DNA of 64,000 nucleotides from Amycolatopsis sp. GM8 (GCF_021653975.1 NZ_JAJKFK010000003.1:682001-746000), one strand, 5' to 3'. Positions 37,534 through 47,547 are shown, counted from the stretch's first letter. The notes: generated by a model from the sequence alone, not told the origin. A program made the numbers and translations.

Positions 37534-38598
37534 CTAGCCTCCCGCGCCCAGCTGCTCGGAGTAGAACAGGCCGAGCCCGAACATGCAGCAGATCGCGGCC
37601 AGTAACCAGAACCGGATGATGACCGTGGTTTCCGCCCAGCCCGCGAGTTCGAAGTGGTGGTGGAACGGTGCCATCCGGAACAGCCGCCGCCGGGTTGTGC
37701 GGAAGACCGCGATCTGCAGCACCACCGAGATCATCTCGACCATGAACAGGCCGCCGATCACGATGGCCAGCAGCTCGGTACGGGTGGTGATGGACAGCCC
37801 CGCGACCAGCCCGCCGAGTGCGAGCGAACCGGTGTCGCCCATGAAGATCTTGGCCGGTGCGGCGTTCCACCACAGGAAGCCGATACACGCCCCCGCCGCG
37901 GCCGCCGCGACCACCGCCAGGTCCAACGGATCACGCACGTCGTAACAGGCGGCCTGCGGGCTGTTCACGCAGGAGAGCCGCTCCTGCCAGAACGCGATCA
38001 CCACGTACGTCGCGAGCACCATCGCCGAGACCCCGCCGGCGAGCCCGTCCAGGCCGTCGGTGAAGTTGACCGCGTTGGACCAGCCGGACACCACGATGTA
38101 GACGAACACCACGAACAGGATCGACGGGAACGTGATCAGCGCCAGGTCACGCACGTAGGACAGATGCCGCGACGCGGGTGTGAGGCCGTACTTGTCGGCG
38201 AAGTTGAGCACCAGCACGCCGAACGCGACGGCGACGATCAGCTGCCCGACGAGCTTCGCGGTCTTGTTCAGCCCGAGGTTCCGCTGCTTGCGGATCTTGA
38301 TGAAGTCGTCGAGGAAACCGACGACACCCAGCCCCACGGCCAGGAACAGCACCAGCAGGCCGGAAACCGACGGCAGCTGCCAGTTGATCAGGTGGGCGAG
38401 GAAGTAGCCGGCGACGGTCGCGGTGATGATCGCGACCCCGCCCATGGTCGGGGTGCCGCGCTTGGACTTGTGCCCCTGCGGGCCCTCCTCCCGGATCTCC
38501 TGGCCGAACCCGCGCCGGGAGAACACCCGGATCAGGTACGGCGTGAGTAGAATGGAGACCAGGAGGCCGATCCCCGCGGCGACCAGAATGCTGATCAA
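37534..38598 (-). CDS. mraY: Phospho-MurNAc-pentapeptide transferase (MraY/MurX)
   Basis: A 354-residue, ten-helix membrane enzyme forming lipid I on polyprenyl phosphate. Motifs include the Asp pair [20 protein letters not shown] and the [13 protein letters not shown] histidine loop. A TTG start at 38598 is inferred from the TTGA overlap with the murF stop codon and the conserved N-terminus ([12 protein letters not shown]). Confidence 0.96.
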   Translation of the reverse strand: MISILVAAGIGLLVSILLTPYLIRVFSRRGFGQEIREEGPQGHKSKRGTPTMGGVAIITATVAGYFLAHLINWQLPSVSGLLVLFLAVGLGVVGFLDDFIKIRKQRNLGLNKTAKLVGQLIVAVAFGVLVLNFADKYGLTPASRHLSYVRDLALITFPSILFVVFVYIVVSGWSNAVNFTDGLDGLAGGVSAMVLATYVVIAFWQERLSCVNSPQAACYDVRDPLDLAVVAAAAAGACIGFLWWNAAPAKIFMGDTGSLALGGLVAGLSITTRTELLAIVIGGLFMVEMISVVLQIAVFRTTRRRLFRMAPFHHHFELAGWAETTVIIRFWLLAAICCMFGLGLFYSEQLGAGG

Positions 38599-40046
38599 GC
38601 GACACCATCCTCGAGCAGCGCGTCCGCCACCCGCCACAGCTGGGTGTAGTTGGAGGCCTTGACGAGTACGACGTCACCGGGTTCGAGCTCCGCGCGCAGC
38701 AGCGCCGTAGCCGCGTCGGTGTCGGGCACCAGAACGGACTCCTCTCCCCAGGAGCCCTCGTGACTGGCTCCCTGGTGCATGGCCGCGGCCTCGTCTCCGA
38801 CGGCCACCAGCCTGCTGATGTTGAGCCGGACCGCGAGGCGGCCGATCTCGTCGTGCGCGGACACGCTATCGGCACCCAGTTCGCCCATCACACCGAGGAC
38901 CGCCCAAGATCGCCGGCCGCGGCTCATCGAGGCGAGCGTCTTGAGTGCCGCGCGGACGGATTCGGGGTTGGCGTTGTAGGCGTCGTTGAGGATCGTGACC
39001 CCGTCGGCGCGGGTGACGACCTCCATCCGGCGCGCCGAGCGACGCTCCACAGTGGACAGACGGGCGGCGATCGCGGCCACATCGGACCCGAGTTCGAGCG
39101 CGACCGCGGCGGCGGAAAGCGCGTTGCCCACATGGTGTTCACCGTGCAGCGCCAGCGTGACGTTCGCTTCGCCCCGCGGGGTGATCAACCGGAACGACGG
39201 GCGCGCCTGCTCGTCCAGCGTGATGTCCTCGGCGCGGATGTCGGCGTCGGGATGCTCCCCCACGTACACCACGCGCGCCTTGGTACGGCTCGCCATCGCG
39301 GCGACCAGCGGGTCGTCCAGGTTCAGCACGGCAACCCCGTCTTCGGGCAGCGCCTCGACCAGCTCGCCCTTCGCCTGCGCGGTCGCTTCCCGCGAGCCGA
39401 ACTCGCTGGCGTGCGCGGAGCCGACGTTGAGCACGACGCCGATCCGCGGTGGCGCGGTCGCGGCCAGCTCGGCGATGTGACCGCGGCCGCGTGCGGACAT
39501 CTCCAGCACCAGGTGCCGGGTGTGCTCGTCGGCGCGCAGCACCGTCCACGGGTGGCCGAGCTCGTTGTTGAAGGACCCGGGCGGCGCGACCGTCGGGCCC
39601 AGCGGCTCCAGCAGCTGCGCGATGAGGTCCTTGGTGGACGTCTTGCCGGACGAGCCGGTGACGCCGACGACGGTCAGGTCCTTCAGGTGCGTCACGACGT
39701 AGTGCGCGAGCTTGCCGAGCGCCGCGAGCACGGCGGCGCCGGACCCGTCGGTGTCCCCGGCCAGCACGTACGACCGCTCGTGCGCCCCGTCGCCGACCGG
39801 CGGCACGACCACCGCGGGCACGCCGACCGGCCGCGCGGCGAGCACACCGGCAGCCCCGGCCTGCGCCGCCTTCCCGGCGAACGTGTGGCCGTCGACCTTT
39901 TCCCCTGGCAGGGCAAGGAAAAGCCCACCGGGCCCGACCTTGCGGGAGTCGAACTCGACGCTGCCGGTGACTTTCGCGCTGCCGTCACTGTCGTGCACCG
40001 TCCCGCCGACGATGCTGGCGATCTCCGCCAGGCTGAGCGAGATCAA
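38595..40046 (-). CDS. murF: UDP-MurNAc-tripeptide--D-alanyl-D-alanine ligase
   Basis: A 483-residue Mur ligase adding the D-Ala-D-Ala dipeptide. It shows the P-loop [12 protein letters not shown], the [15 protein letters not shown] segment and C-terminal [20 protein letters not shown] start at 40046 overlapping the murE stop as TTGA. Confidence 0.96.
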   Translation of the reverse strand: MISLSLAEIASIVGGTVHDSDGSAKVTGSVEFDSRKVGPGGLFLALPGEKVDGHTFAGKAAQAGAAGVLAARPVGVPAVVVPPVGDGAHERSYVLAGDTDGSGAAVLAALGKLAHYVVTHLKDLTVVGVTGSSGKTSTKDLIAQLLEPLGPTVAPPGSFNNELGHPWTVLRADEHTRHLVLEMSARGRGHIAELAATAPPRIGVVLNVGSAHASEFGSREATAQAKGELVEALPEDGVAVLNLDDPLVAAMASRTKARVVYVGEHPDADIRAEDITLDEQARPSFRLITPRGEANVTLALHGEHHVGNALSAAAVALELGSDVAAIAARLSTVERRSARRMEVVTRADGVTILNDAYNANPESVRAALKTLASMSRGRRSWAVLGVMGELGADSVSAHDEIGRLAVRLNISRLVAVGDEAAAMHQGASHEGSWGEESVLVPDTDAATALLRAELEPGDVVLVKASNYTQLWRVADALLEDGVA

Positions 40047-41620
40047 ACGGATACTCCTGGTTGTCCCTCGAGCCGGTGGCGGATGGCGGCCGCCAGCTCG
40101 TCACGGTCGGAGAAGGGATGCACGACGCCGCCGGCCTCCTGGCCGGTTTCGTGCCCCTTCCCCGCGATCAGCACCACGTCGCCGGGCTCGGCCAGTTCGA
40201 CGGCCTTACCGATGGCGGCGCGGCGGTCCCCGATCTCCAGCACCCGGCCGCCGGCGCGGGCGGCGCGCGCCCCGGTGAGCATCGCCGCGCGGATCAGCGC
40301 CGGGTCCTCCGAGCGGGGGTTGTCGTCGGTCACGATGAGCACCTCGCTGCGGCGCGCGGCGGCCTCGCCCATCATCGGGCGCTTGCCGGTGTCGCGGTCG
40401 CCGCCACAGCCGAGCACGGTGATGACGCGGTTGTCGGTGCGGGCCCGCAGGGCGTCCAGCGCCTCGGCGACGGCCGCGGGCTTGTGCGCGTAGTCGACGA
40501 CGGCGGCGAACTCCTGCCCGAGGTAGACGCGCTCCATCCGGCCCGGCACCTCGACGTCGGCGAGGCCCTTGACGATCTCGTCGAGTGCGACGCCGGTGGT
40601 GTCCAGGATCGCGGCCGCGAGCAGCGCGTTGGCGATGTTGAAGGCACCCGGCAGCGGCAGTGTCGCGCGGGCGGCGCGGCCTTCGGGTCCGTGCAGCGTG
40701 AAGGACTGCTTGCCGGTCGGTGTGGTCTCGACGTCGGCGGCGGTCCAGGCGGCCTCGACGCCCTGCTGGGTCGACACGGTGATCGTGTGCGGCTTGACCA
40801 GTGCCTGGCCCCACGCGGTGTCGATGACGATGACCTCGGTGCTGGAGCGCCCGTCGAACAGCAGCGACTTGGCGGCGAAGTACTCCTCCATGTCGCGGTG
40901 GAAGTCCAGGTGGTCCTGGGAGAGGTTGGTGAACGCGCCGACGGCGAACCGGGTGCCGTTGACCCGGCCGAGGGCGAGCGCGTGGCTGGAGACCTCCATC
41001 GGCACGTGCGTGACGCCCCGCTCGACCATCACCGCGAACAGCGCCTGCAGATCCGGTGCCTCCGGGGTGGTGAACGCGCTCGCCAGCCGCTCGCCCGCGA
41101 TCCGGGTCTCGACCGTGCCGATGAGCCCGGTGGTGCGGCCGGCAGCACGCAGCCCGGCTTCGACGAGGTAGGCCGTCGTGGTCTTGCCGGAGGTCCCGGT
41201 GACGCCGAGCACGGCCAGTTCGAGCGACGGCTCGCCGTAGATCCACGCGGCGACCGAACCGAGGACCGCGCGGGGATCGTTGTGCACCAGCACGGGCACC
41301 TCGGCATCGCGCAGTGCTGGGCGCTCGGCACCGGCCTCGTCCGTCAGCACGGCGGCGGCGCCCGCGGCGAGCGCCTCGGCGGCGAAGTCCGCGCCGTGCG
41401 CGCGGGCGCCGGGCAGCGCCGCGAAGAGGTCGCCCGGGATGACGTGCTGGGCGCGCAGCGTGGCGCCGGCGACCGCCGTCTCGTCCTGCCCGATCACCCG
41501 GGCGTCGGCGCGGGCGGCCAGTGTGGCGACGGGAACCGGCTCGATCCGCTCGGGCCGCGGCGGCGCGATCGCCGCCTTGACCGGGCTGTCCGGGACCTGC
41601 CCTTCATTGTTGACCGACAC
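40043..41620 (-). CDS. murE: UDP-MurNAc-L-Ala-D-Glu--meso-diaminopimelate ligase
   Basis: A 525-residue Mur ligase adding the third stem residue. The P-loop GVTGTSGKTTT and the specificity motif DNPR (in VTDDNPRSEDP) point to meso-diaminopimelate rather than lysine, so the organism should have DAP-type peptidoglycan. The first 30 residues are a Pro-rich extension. The GTG start has no clear ribosome site; 76 bases separate it from ftsI. Confidence 0.96.
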   Translation of the reverse strand: MSVNNEGQVPDSPVKAAIAPPRPERIEPVPVATLAARADARVIGQDETAVAGATLRAQHVIPGDLFAALPGARAHGADFAAEALAAGAAAVLTDEAGAERPALRDAEVPVLVHNDPRAVLGSVAAWIYGEPSLELAVLGVTGTSGKTTTAYLVEAGLRAAGRTTGLIGTVETRIAGERLASAFTTPEAPDLQALFAVMVERGVTHVPMEVSSHALALGRVNGTRFAVGAFTNLSQDHLDFHRDMEEYFAAKSLLFDGRSSTEVIVIDTAWGQALVKPHTITVSTQQGVEAAWTAADVETTPTGKQSFTLHGPEGRAARATLPLPGAFNIANALLAAAILDTTGVALDEIVKGLADVEVPGRMERVYLGQEFAAVVDYAHKPAAVAEALDALRARTDNRVITVLGCGGDRDTGKRPMMGEAAARRSEVLIVTDDNPRSEDPALIRAAMLTGARAARAGGRVLEIGDRRAAIGKAVELAEPGDVVLIAGKGHETGQEAGGVVHPFSDRDELAAAIRHRLEGQPGVSV

Positions 41621-41696
41621 AGGCCGGAAGGTTACCGACGCGATGGTCCACTCCCGCGAGCCGGTACGGATTCCGCCGGGATCGGGGCCCGCAGGC

Positions 41697-43598
41697 TCAT
41701 TGGTTGATCTGCAAGGGCATGTAAGGCGTCGGCTCCGGGGAGAGCGGGATCTGGTACCGCTGCGTGAGATACGACGCGAGATCGTGGAACAGCGGGGCCG
41801 CCGAGTGGCCGGCGGGCAGCGTCGTGTCCGGGGCGTTGAGCCAGATACCGACCACGAACCGCGGGTTGTCGGCGGGCAGCATGCCGGCGAACGTGATGTT
41901 GTACAGCGAATCGCTGTAGGCCTTCGTCACCGGGTTGACCTGCTGCGCGGTGCCCGTCTTGCCGGAGATCTGGTACCCCTCCAGCGAGGCGGTCGGCGCC
42001 GTGCCGCTGTTACCGTTCTTCCCGGTCTGGGTGACCGCGCGCAGCATGTCCCGCACGGTCGTCGCCGTCTGCGGGCTGACCACCCGCTCGGTCTTCGGCG
42101 CGGGCTCCGGCACCACGGTGCCGTCCGGCCGGACCTCACTCTTCACGATGCGCGGCTGCACGCGCAGCCCGTTGTTGGCGATCGCCTGGTACATCCCGGC
42201 CATCTGCACCACGGTCATCGAAAGCCCTTGCCCGATCGGCAGGTTGCCGAACGTGGTGCCCGTCCACGTGTTGCGCGGCGGCACGAACCCGCGGCTCTCG
42301 CCCGGCAGGCCGATGCCCGTCGGCTGCCCGATGCCGAACTTGCTCAGGTAGTCCAGGTACCGGTCCGGGCCGACCTGTTGCGCCAGCAATAGCGTGCCGA
42401 TGTTCGACGACTTCGCGAAGATCCCCGTCGTGGTGTACTGCACCGTCCCGTGTGTCCACGCGTCGTGCACCGTGTGGTCGGCGATCTTCAGCGAGCCGGG
42501 AACCTGGTTCACCGCCTGCGGAGTCGTCACGCCGGTGTCGATCGCCGCGGTCGCGGTGATGATCTTGTTCACCGAACCCGGTTCGTACGGGGTCGTCACC
42601 GCCTGCAGGTTCATCAACGTCGGATCGGCGAAGGTCGACGGGTCGTTCGGGTCGAACGTCCGGTCGTCGGCGAGGCCGTAGATCTCCCCCGTCTTCGCGT
42701 CCATGATGACCGCGCTGCCGCCCTTGGCGTGCGACTGCTGGACATAGTCCGAAAGCTGGCTCTGCAACGCGTACTGCACGTCGGAGTCCAGCGTCAGCAC
42801 CAGGTCGTTGCCCGCGGTCGCCGGCTGCACGTCACGCTCGGTACCGGGGATGATCACATTGTTGTTGCCCTGCGCGGTATCGGCGACGTACTCCCCCGGC
42901 TTGCCCGCGAGGTCCGCGTCCCTGGTCATCTCGAGCCCGGCGAGGCCGTGCAAGTTGTGCTTGGACACATCGGGATCGTCGGTGCGCCAGTTCGCCAGAC
43001 CGACCACATTGGACGCCAGCGTGTTGCCCGGGTACTCGCGCGCCGCCTGCTGCTCGCTGCCGATCTCCGGGAACTGCTTGGTGATCTCGTCCGAAACGGA
43101 CGGTTCCACGTCCTTCACCAGGTAGGTGAAGTCCTGCGGCTTGTGGAAGTCGGCGAGCATCTCGGCCTCGGTGACCTTGCCCGGCAGCTTCGCGGCGATG
43201 AACTTCGCGGCCGCGGCCGCGCGGGTGTCGAAGTTCTGGCCCAGCGCCGGGTTCTTCTGCGCGTAGTCCGTCCACGTCCGGCGCATGATCTTCAGGTTCA
43301 CCGACAGCGCGCGCGTTTCCACGCTGAACGCGAGCTTGACGCCGTTGCGGTCCTCGATCGCACCCCGCTTCGCCGGGATGGTCATCGTCGTGGTGCGCTG
43401 GCTCTCCGCCTTCGCGGACAGCGCCTCCGCCTGGAAACCCTGTACCTGCACCAGTTTCAGCGCGGCCACGACGAGCACCCCGACCAGCGCGATCCGGACC
43501 GCGACGTAGCGTCCCTTGCCGGTGGCCGCACCCGGCCGCCCCGCGACCTGCCGGACGCGGGCGGTGTAGGTGCGGCGGGGCCGGCCGCGGCCCGCCAT
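41697..43598 (-). CDS. ftsI: Septal transpeptidase FtsI (PBP3/PbpB)
   Basis: A 633-residue class B penicillin-binding protein. A basic cytoplasmic tail and one transmembrane helix (about 33-50) precede the PBP dimerisation domain (about 70-250) and the transpeptidase domain with SVNK at 342-345, SSN at 397-399 and KTG at 547-549. No PASTA repeats. The ATG overlaps the ftsL stop as TAATG. It works with FtsW in septal synthesis. Confidence 0.97.
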   Translation of the reverse strand: MAGRGRPRRTYTARVRQVAGRPGAATGKGRYVAVRIALVGVLVVAALKLVQVQGFQAEALSAKAESQRTTTMTIPAKRGAIEDRNGVKLAFSVETRALSVNLKIMRRTWTDYAQKNPALGQNFDTRAAAAAKFIAAKLPGKVTEAEMLADFHKPQDFTYLVKDVEPSVSDEITKQFPEIGSEQQAAREYPGNTLASNVVGLANWRTDDPDVSKHNLHGLAGLEMTRDADLAGKPGEYVADTAQGNNNVIIPGTERDVQPATAGNDLVLTLDSDVQYALQSQLSDYVQQSHAKGGSAVIMDAKTGEIYGLADDRTFDPNDPSTFADPTLMNLQAVTTPYEPGSVNKIITATAAIDTGVTTPQAVNQVPGSLKIADHTVHDAWTHGTVQYTTTGIFAKSSNIGTLLLAQQVGPDRYLDYLSKFGIGQPTGIGLPGESRGFVPPRNTWTGTTFGNLPIGQGLSMTVVQMAGMYQAIANNGLRVQPRIVKSEVRPDGTVVPEPAPKTERVVSPQTATTVRDMLRAVTQTGKNGNSGTAPTASLEGYQISGKTGTAQQVNPVTKAYSDSLYNITFAGMLPADNPRFVVGIWLNAPDTTLPAGHSAAPLFHDLASYLTQRYQIPLSPEPTPYMPLQINQ

Positions 43599-44344
43599 TA
43601 CTGGCCTCCCGCCTGCACCGGCGGTTGCTGCTCGTCGCCCTGGGCCACATCCCCCTCGATCGGCGCGGTGTTCTGGCCGGTCGGCGGAGCCTGCGTCGTC
43701 GGGTTCGGTGTCGTCGGATTCGGCGTCGCCGGCGGGTTCTGGGCCGCGGGCGGCGCGGCGGGCGGCGGCGTCGATGCCGGGGTCGTCGGGGCGGGCGGCG
43801 GCGGCGCCTGGACGGCCTTCTTCGGCTGCCCGACGACGGTGATCGAGCCGTCCGGGTTCTGCACCAGGTGCGCCGGGTCACCGGCGGGCACCATGCCCAG
43901 CGCCTTGGCCCGGTCGGCGAGCGAGGACGCCGCCTCCGCCTTGGTCACCCCCTGCTGCAGCAGCTCGGACTGCTCGGCGAGGCCCGCGTTCTCCTGCCGG
44001 ATCTGCTCCAGCCGGTAGGAGTCGGCGATCGCCTGCGTCGAGAGCAGCAGCGTGGTGGCCACCCCGGCGGCGAGCAGCGTCATCACGATCAGCACGAACG
44101 AAGCCCGCGACCGGGGCCAGTGCAGGCGAAGCTTGCGCGGCTCGGGCCGCGGCCCGGTTTCGTCGCGGCGCACCTCTTCCGCGCGTTGTGCGCGGCGCGC
44201 GTACGCCCGCTCGGCCGCGGTGCTGCGCTGCTGGCCGGCGCGGGTGTGCCGCCGCTCGGTGCGGGTGGCCTCCCTGGTCACCGTGCCGGTCTGCGACGGG
44301 TCTTCGACCGGGGGCTTCCGCCGGGTCCGGGTGGGCGCTGTCAT
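43598..44344 (-). CDS. ftsL: FtsL-like divisome protein with long proline-rich tail
   Basis: A 248-residue bitopic protein in the ftsL position between rsmH and ftsI. It has a basic cytoplasmic region (1-80), one transmembrane helix (about 82-103) and a periplasmic coiled coil (about 108-147: [20 protein letters not shown]) ending in [10 protein letters not shown], typical of FtsL/septum-initiator proteins. The last 70 residues are Pro/Thr/Gln-rich, much longer than in E. coli FtsL. ATGA overlap with rsmH. Naming rests on synteny plus topology, because FtsL sequences diverge quickly. Confidence 0.88.
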   Translation of the reverse strand: MTAPTRTRRKPPVEDPSQTGTVTREATRTERRHTRAGQQRSTAAERAYARRAQRAEEVRRDETGPRPEPRKLRLHWPRSRASFVLIVMTLLAAGVATTLLLSTQAIADSYRLEQIRQENAGLAEQSELLQQGVTKAEAASSLADRAKALGMVPAGDPAHLVQNPDGSITVVGQPKKAVQAPPPPAPTTPASTPPPAAPPAAQNPPATPNPTTPNPTTQAPPTGQNTAPIEGDVAQGDEQQPPVQAGGQ

Positions 44345-45291
44345 GCCGCCGCCTCCTGTATCCGTTCCGCCGCGCGGAGCCGCACCGAAGCGGCCCGCGG
44401 GTTGTGCTCGATCTCGGTCTCGCCGGCCTTCTCGGCCCCTCGGGTCAGCAGTTTCAGTTCCGGTCCGTGCCCGGGGAGCTCGACCGGCAGCCCCGGTGGC
44501 GTGCGGGACTTCGCCAGCTCGGCGAAGGCCTGCTTGACGATCCGGTCCTCCAGCGACTGGTAGGACTCCACGACGATCCGGCCGCCGACCGAGAGCGCTT
44601 TCAGCGCGGCCGGGATCGCGTCGCGCAGGACCGCCAGCTCACCGTTGACCTCGATCCGCAGCGCCTGGAAGGTGCGCTTCGCCGGATGCCCGCCGGTCCG
44701 CCTGCTGGCCGCCGGCACGGCGTCGTAGAGCAGCCGCACCAGCCGGTCGCTGCGGTCGAAGGGCTCGCGTTCCCGTTCCGCCACAACGGCTTTGACGATC
44801 CGCTGGGCGAACCGCTCCTCGCCGTAGTCACGCAGGATGCGCACCAGCTCGCCGGGCGGATAGGTGTTCAGCACGTCGGCCGCGGTCGGTCCGGTGGTCG
44901 GGTCCATCCGCATGTCGAGCGGCGCGTCGCGGGCGTAGGCGAACCCGCGGTCGGTCCGGTCGAGCTGCATCGACGAGACACCGAGGTCGAACAGCACACC
45001 GTCCACTGTGGACAGGCCAAGATCGGCGAGGACATCCGGCAGCCGGTCGTACACCGCGTGCACCAGCTCGACCCGATCCCCATGGCGGGCAAGCCTTTCC
45101 CGGGACCGCTCGAGCGCGTCCGGGTCCCGGTCCAGCGCGATCAGCCGCAGTCGCGGGTGCGCGGACAGCAGGGCGTCGGAATGGCCGCCGAGACCCACGG
45201 TCGCGTCGATGAGCACCGCGGGACGCCCGGTGATGGCGGGAGCGAACAGGTCGAGCACCCGCTCCAGCAGTACCGGCACATGTTCGGCCAC
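44341..45291 (-). CDS. rsmH: 16S rRNA (cytosine1402-N4)-methyltransferase RsmH (MraW)
   Basis: A 316-residue SAM-dependent enzyme methylating C1402 in the decoding centre. It shows the N-terminal [13 protein letters not shown], the SAM-binding loop [10 protein letters not shown] and the [11 protein letters not shown] motif. Two GTG starts compete: 45297 touches the AAAGGGGGG ribosome site, while 45291 has a five-base spacing and is preferred. An mraW-type structured RNA lies just upstream. Confidence 0.96.
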   Translation of the reverse strand: MAEHVPVLLERVLDLFAPAITGRPAVLIDATVGLGGHSDALLSAHPRLRLIALDRDPDALERSRERLARHGDRVELVHAVYDRLPDVLADLGLSTVDGVLFDLGVSSMQLDRTDRGFAYARDAPLDMRMDPTTGPTAADVLNTYPPGELVRILRDYGEERFAQRIVKAVVAEREREPFDRSDRLVRLLYDAVPAASRRTGGHPAKRTFQALRIEVNGELAVLRDAIPAALKALSVGGRIVVESYQSLEDRIVKQAFAELAKSRTPPGLPVELPGHGPELKLLTRGAEKAGETEIEHNPRAASVRLRAAERIQEAAA

Positions 45292-45320
45292 GATCACCCC
45301 CCTTTCGCCCCAAGAGAAAA

Positions 45321-45414
45321 CGGATGCCGTCAGGTCCCCGCCCGCCCGCTGAGAACCTGGTGCCGGGGAAGGTGCACCAGGGCCACTGAGCGGACAGAGG
45401 CCTCACGGCATCCG
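45321..45414 (-). ncRNA. mraW-type cis-regulatory RNA motif
   Basis: Between mraZ and rsmH the sequence folds as nested stems: an outer ten-base stem CGGATGCCGT/ACGGCATCCG (45321-45330 with 45405-45414), a middle CCGCT/AGCGG pairing and an inner CCTGGTGC/GCACCAGG hairpin (8 bp). Location and layout match the mraW RNA motif described upstream of actinobacterial mraW genes. The ligand or function is not known to me. Confidence 0.75.
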
Positions 45415-45436
45415 AGTCCAGGTCGTCCTGCCGGGT

Positions 45437-45459
45437 CCCACGCCCCCCGACGGCGTGGG
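45437..45459 (-). terminator. Hairpin downstream of mraZ
   Basis: CCCACGCC / GGCGTGGG with a seven-base loop lies 20 bases after the mraZ stop, ahead of the mraW-type motif. Possibly an attenuator or mRNA-processing stem between mraZ and rsmH rather than a full terminator. Confidence 0.45.
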
Positions 45460-45478
45460 TACCGGCTCACCGCCACGT

Positions 45479-45910
45479 CTAGAACACGCCCGGCAGAACC
45501 TCTTCCTGCGCCTTGGCGTAGCTGTCCTCGTGCTCTTCCAGATAGGTCTCCCAGGCCTGGGCGTCCCAGATCTCCAGCCTGGTGATCGCGCCGATCACCA
45601 CACAGTCCTTCTCGAGCCCGGCGTAGCGCCGGAGCTCGGGCGCGATCGCGACGCGCCCCTGCCCGTCCGGGCGTTGCTCATCCGTCCCGGCGAACAGATA
45701 ACGCTGGTAGGCGCGGACCGCTTCGTTGGTGAACGGCGCTTCGGCCACCTTGCGGGCCATCTGCTCGAACTCGGCGCGCGGGAAGACGTAAAGACAGTGG
45801 TCTTGTCCCTTGGTGACCATCAGCCCACCTGCCAGCGCGTCGCGGAACTTCGCGGGCAGCGTGAGCCGCCCCTTGTCGTCCAGTTTCGGAGTGTGGGTAC
45901 CGAGGAACAC
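45479..45910 (-). CDS. mraZ: Transcriptional regulator MraZ
   Basis: A 143-residue protein with two AbrB-like/SpoVT domains, each with its DxxGR-type motif ([16 protein letters not shown] and [17 protein letters not shown]). It forms a ring-shaped oligomer that represses the dcw operon. GTG 45910 ([13 protein letters not shown]) matches the mycobacterial N-terminus and follows a GGGAGG site. Three TGGGG-type boxes overlap its own promoter upstream, implying autoregulation. Confidence 0.96.
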   Translation of the reverse strand: MFLGTHTPKLDDKGRLTLPAKFRDALAGGLMVTKGQDHCLYVFPRAEFEQMARKVAEAPFTNEAVRAYQRYLFAGTDEQRPDGQGRVAIAPELRRYAGLEKDCVVIGAITRLEIWDAQAWETYLEEHEDSYAKAQEEVLPGVF

Positions 45911-45942
45911 CGGGCCCCACCTCCCACGGGGACTCCCTTCCG

Positions 45943-45984
45943 CCCCACTGTGCACCACGGTACCCCACTTTTCTCCACAGTCAA
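45943..45984 (-). promoter_or_regulatory. mra promoter with overlapping MraZ operator
   Basis: Minus strand: -35 TTGACT (45979-45984), 16-base spacer, -10 TACCGT (45957-45962). Three direct repeats, TGGGG (45963-45967), TGGTG (45953-45957) and TGGGG (45943-45947), are spaced exactly ten bases apart. This is the known MraZ site pattern (TGGGN repeats with five-base gaps), and two boxes cover the -10, so MraZ should block polymerase. Further TGGG runs lie closer to the gene. Confidence 0.8.
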
Positions 45985-46203
45985 CGGCTTCTGACGCCCC
46001 TTCTGAGCGAATGTCGCCGAGTTTGCGCAGGTGAGACCTGGTGGTGCCGAGTGGGGGAAAGGTGGGGGACGGCGCCCGCCCCTCCCCCGCATCGGGGGTA
46101 GAAGACGCGCCCCGAGCTAGCCCGGCAGGGTCATCCGGGGCGTTCGGGGGGCGAAGTGGGGAGCCGGGTGGAGCGTGGTGGGGAGTGGGGGGCCGAGTGG
46201 GGC
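45985..46203. other. Intergenic region with G-rich tract
   Basis: No gene is seen between the mraZ promoter and espG. The plus strand from 46137 to 46202 has seven runs of three to six G in 66 bases, and a second pair lies at 46052-46068. TGGGG appears at irregular spacing. It forms the 3' flank of espG on the minus strand. Confidence 0.5.
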
Positions 46204-46914
46204 TCAGTCGAGGAGTTCGGCCAGCCGCGCGGCGAGCCGGGCTGGATCGGCCGGGATCAGCGTCAGCCAGTCCTCGCCGCCGCGGCCCGGCGCGACCATC
46301 CCGCAGTACGCGCCGGCGCCGGTGGTGAACCAGCTGACCCCGCCGACCCGCCGGACCCGGCCGTTTTCGCGCACCCGTACCGAAAACTGCCCGGCACCCA
46401 GCACCGGCCGCGCCTGGATCGCGCGGATCTCCGCGAGCTGTTTCGCGACCGCGTCCGAAGCTTTGCCCTCGAGCGCGGACGACGGCACGCTCACCCCGAA
46501 CCCCGGGCCGGCGTCGAACGGCGGCAGTAATCCCACGATCGCCGGGAACAGCTCGGCGTCGCGGATCGCCGACAGGCCGATGGTCCGGCTCGGCTGCGCG
46601 GCCAGCACCGCGCGCCTGCCGCCCGCCGCGGCCACCGCCCGCAACGGCGTCTCGTCATCGAGCGACACCAGCGCCTCGCATTCGACGTACACGTCGGCGT
46701 CGGCCAGCGTTTCCAGCCGCGAGCTCAGCGTGGAACCGGCCCGGCCCGCCGTGGCGAGCCCTCGTTCGGCGAGGTTCTCGTACACCGCCTCGCGGATTTC
46801 GGCACGCTCCGCCGCCGTCCCGCCGACACCGCGCACGTCCAGCGGCACCGGCACCCGGGCGTGCCCCAGGTCCTGCCACAGGATGTCGAACGCCGAAGCC
46901 GAAACGCGGATCAA
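46204..46914 (-). CDS. EspG family ESX secretion-associated chaperone
   Basis: A 236-residue EspG-like protein: opens with the [13 protein letters not shown] helix, has paired alpha/beta halves with the long strand [21 protein letters not shown] and ends with the [15 protein letters not shown] helix. EspG proteins bind the tip of PPE partners and keep them soluble for type VII secretion. TTG 46914 forms a TTGA overlap with the PPE-like gene, fitting a chaperone-client pair. No ESX core genes (eccC, eccD) are in the window. Confidence 0.8.
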   Translation of the reverse strand: MIRVSASAFDILWQDLGHARVPVPLDVRGVGGTAAERAEIREAVYENLAERGLATAGRAGSTLSSRLETLADADVYVECEALVSLDDETPLRAVAAAGGRRAVLAAQPSRTIGLSAIRDAELFPAIVGLLPPFDAGPGFGVSVPSSALEGKASDAVAKQLAEIRAIQARPVLGAGQFSVRVRENGRVRRVGGVSWFTTGAGAYCGMVAPGRGGEDWLTLIPADPARLAARLAELLD

Positions 46915-47453
46915 GACAGCTCCGGCAGCGCCTCGAACGACCGCGCCGGCACCGCGGCCCGCAGAGCGGAATCCCGCGCGTTCATCACGTCGATCGCCTT
47001 GAGCCGGGCCGCCTCGGACTGCTCGCGCCGCGCTGCCATCGCGTCGGACAGGCCGATCAGCCCGAGCACGTTCCCCGCCGTCTCGCGGATCATCGCCACC
47101 GGGTCGTACGGCACCGGCGGCGGCATCTCGGCCCGCGCCCGCGCGGCGATCCCGGCCTGGTCGGTCACCGCGTCCGCGAGCGCGAACGACGCCCCGGCCG
47201 CCTGCTCCGACCACGCCGACACCCGGCCGAGCGCCGCGCGCACGGCATCGCCGCCCGGCCCCTGCCAGCCCTCCTGGCTGCGGTCCGCCATGGACGAGAG
47301 CAGCTCCATCGACTCACGCAACCGCGCGCCGAGCCCGGCCCACTGCTGCCCGACCTGGCCGGCCGCGGCGGGATCGTTGCCCGCGGCCACTTCCGCCGCC
47401 ATCTCCTCGTGCGTGCGGGACTCGTACCCGCGCACCGGTTCCGGAACTCCCAC
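46911..47453 (-). CDS. PPE/WXG100-like ESX substrate candidate
   Basis: A 180-residue, mostly helical protein. The segment WAGLGARLRESMELLSSM...GWQGPGGDAVRAAL matches the WXG-type hairpin turn of PPE-like proteins, followed by more long helices. GTG 47453 is preferred because GGGGAG sits five bases upstream; GTG 47459 is possible. Coupled to the EspG gene. Secretion by an ESX system encoded elsewhere is inferred from the pairing. Confidence 0.75.
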   Translation of the reverse strand: MGVPEPVRGYESRTHEEMAAEVAAGNDPAAAGQVGQQWAGLGARLRESMELLSSMADRSQEGWQGPGGDAVRAALGRVSAWSEQAAGASFALADAVTDQAGIAARARAEMPPPVPYDPVAMIRETAGNVLGLIGLSDAMAARREQSEAARLKAIDVMNARDSALRAAVPARSFEALPELS

Positions 47454-47528
47454 GGCCACTCCCCAAGAGATTGGTTGAAACTGGTTTGCGTAGTGGTGCG
47501 GGTGGCGGCGCCAGCTGACGGCCCACCG

Positions 47529-47547
47529 CAAGCGGCTCCGCCGCTTG
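47529..47547 (-). terminator. Terminator behind the DUF3558 gene (dispersed hairpin, copy 2)
   Basis: CAAGCGGC-TCC-GCCGCTTG, an eight-base perfect stem, 12 bases past the DUF3558 stop codon. The same 19-base core lies at 17018-17036. Confidence 0.65.
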
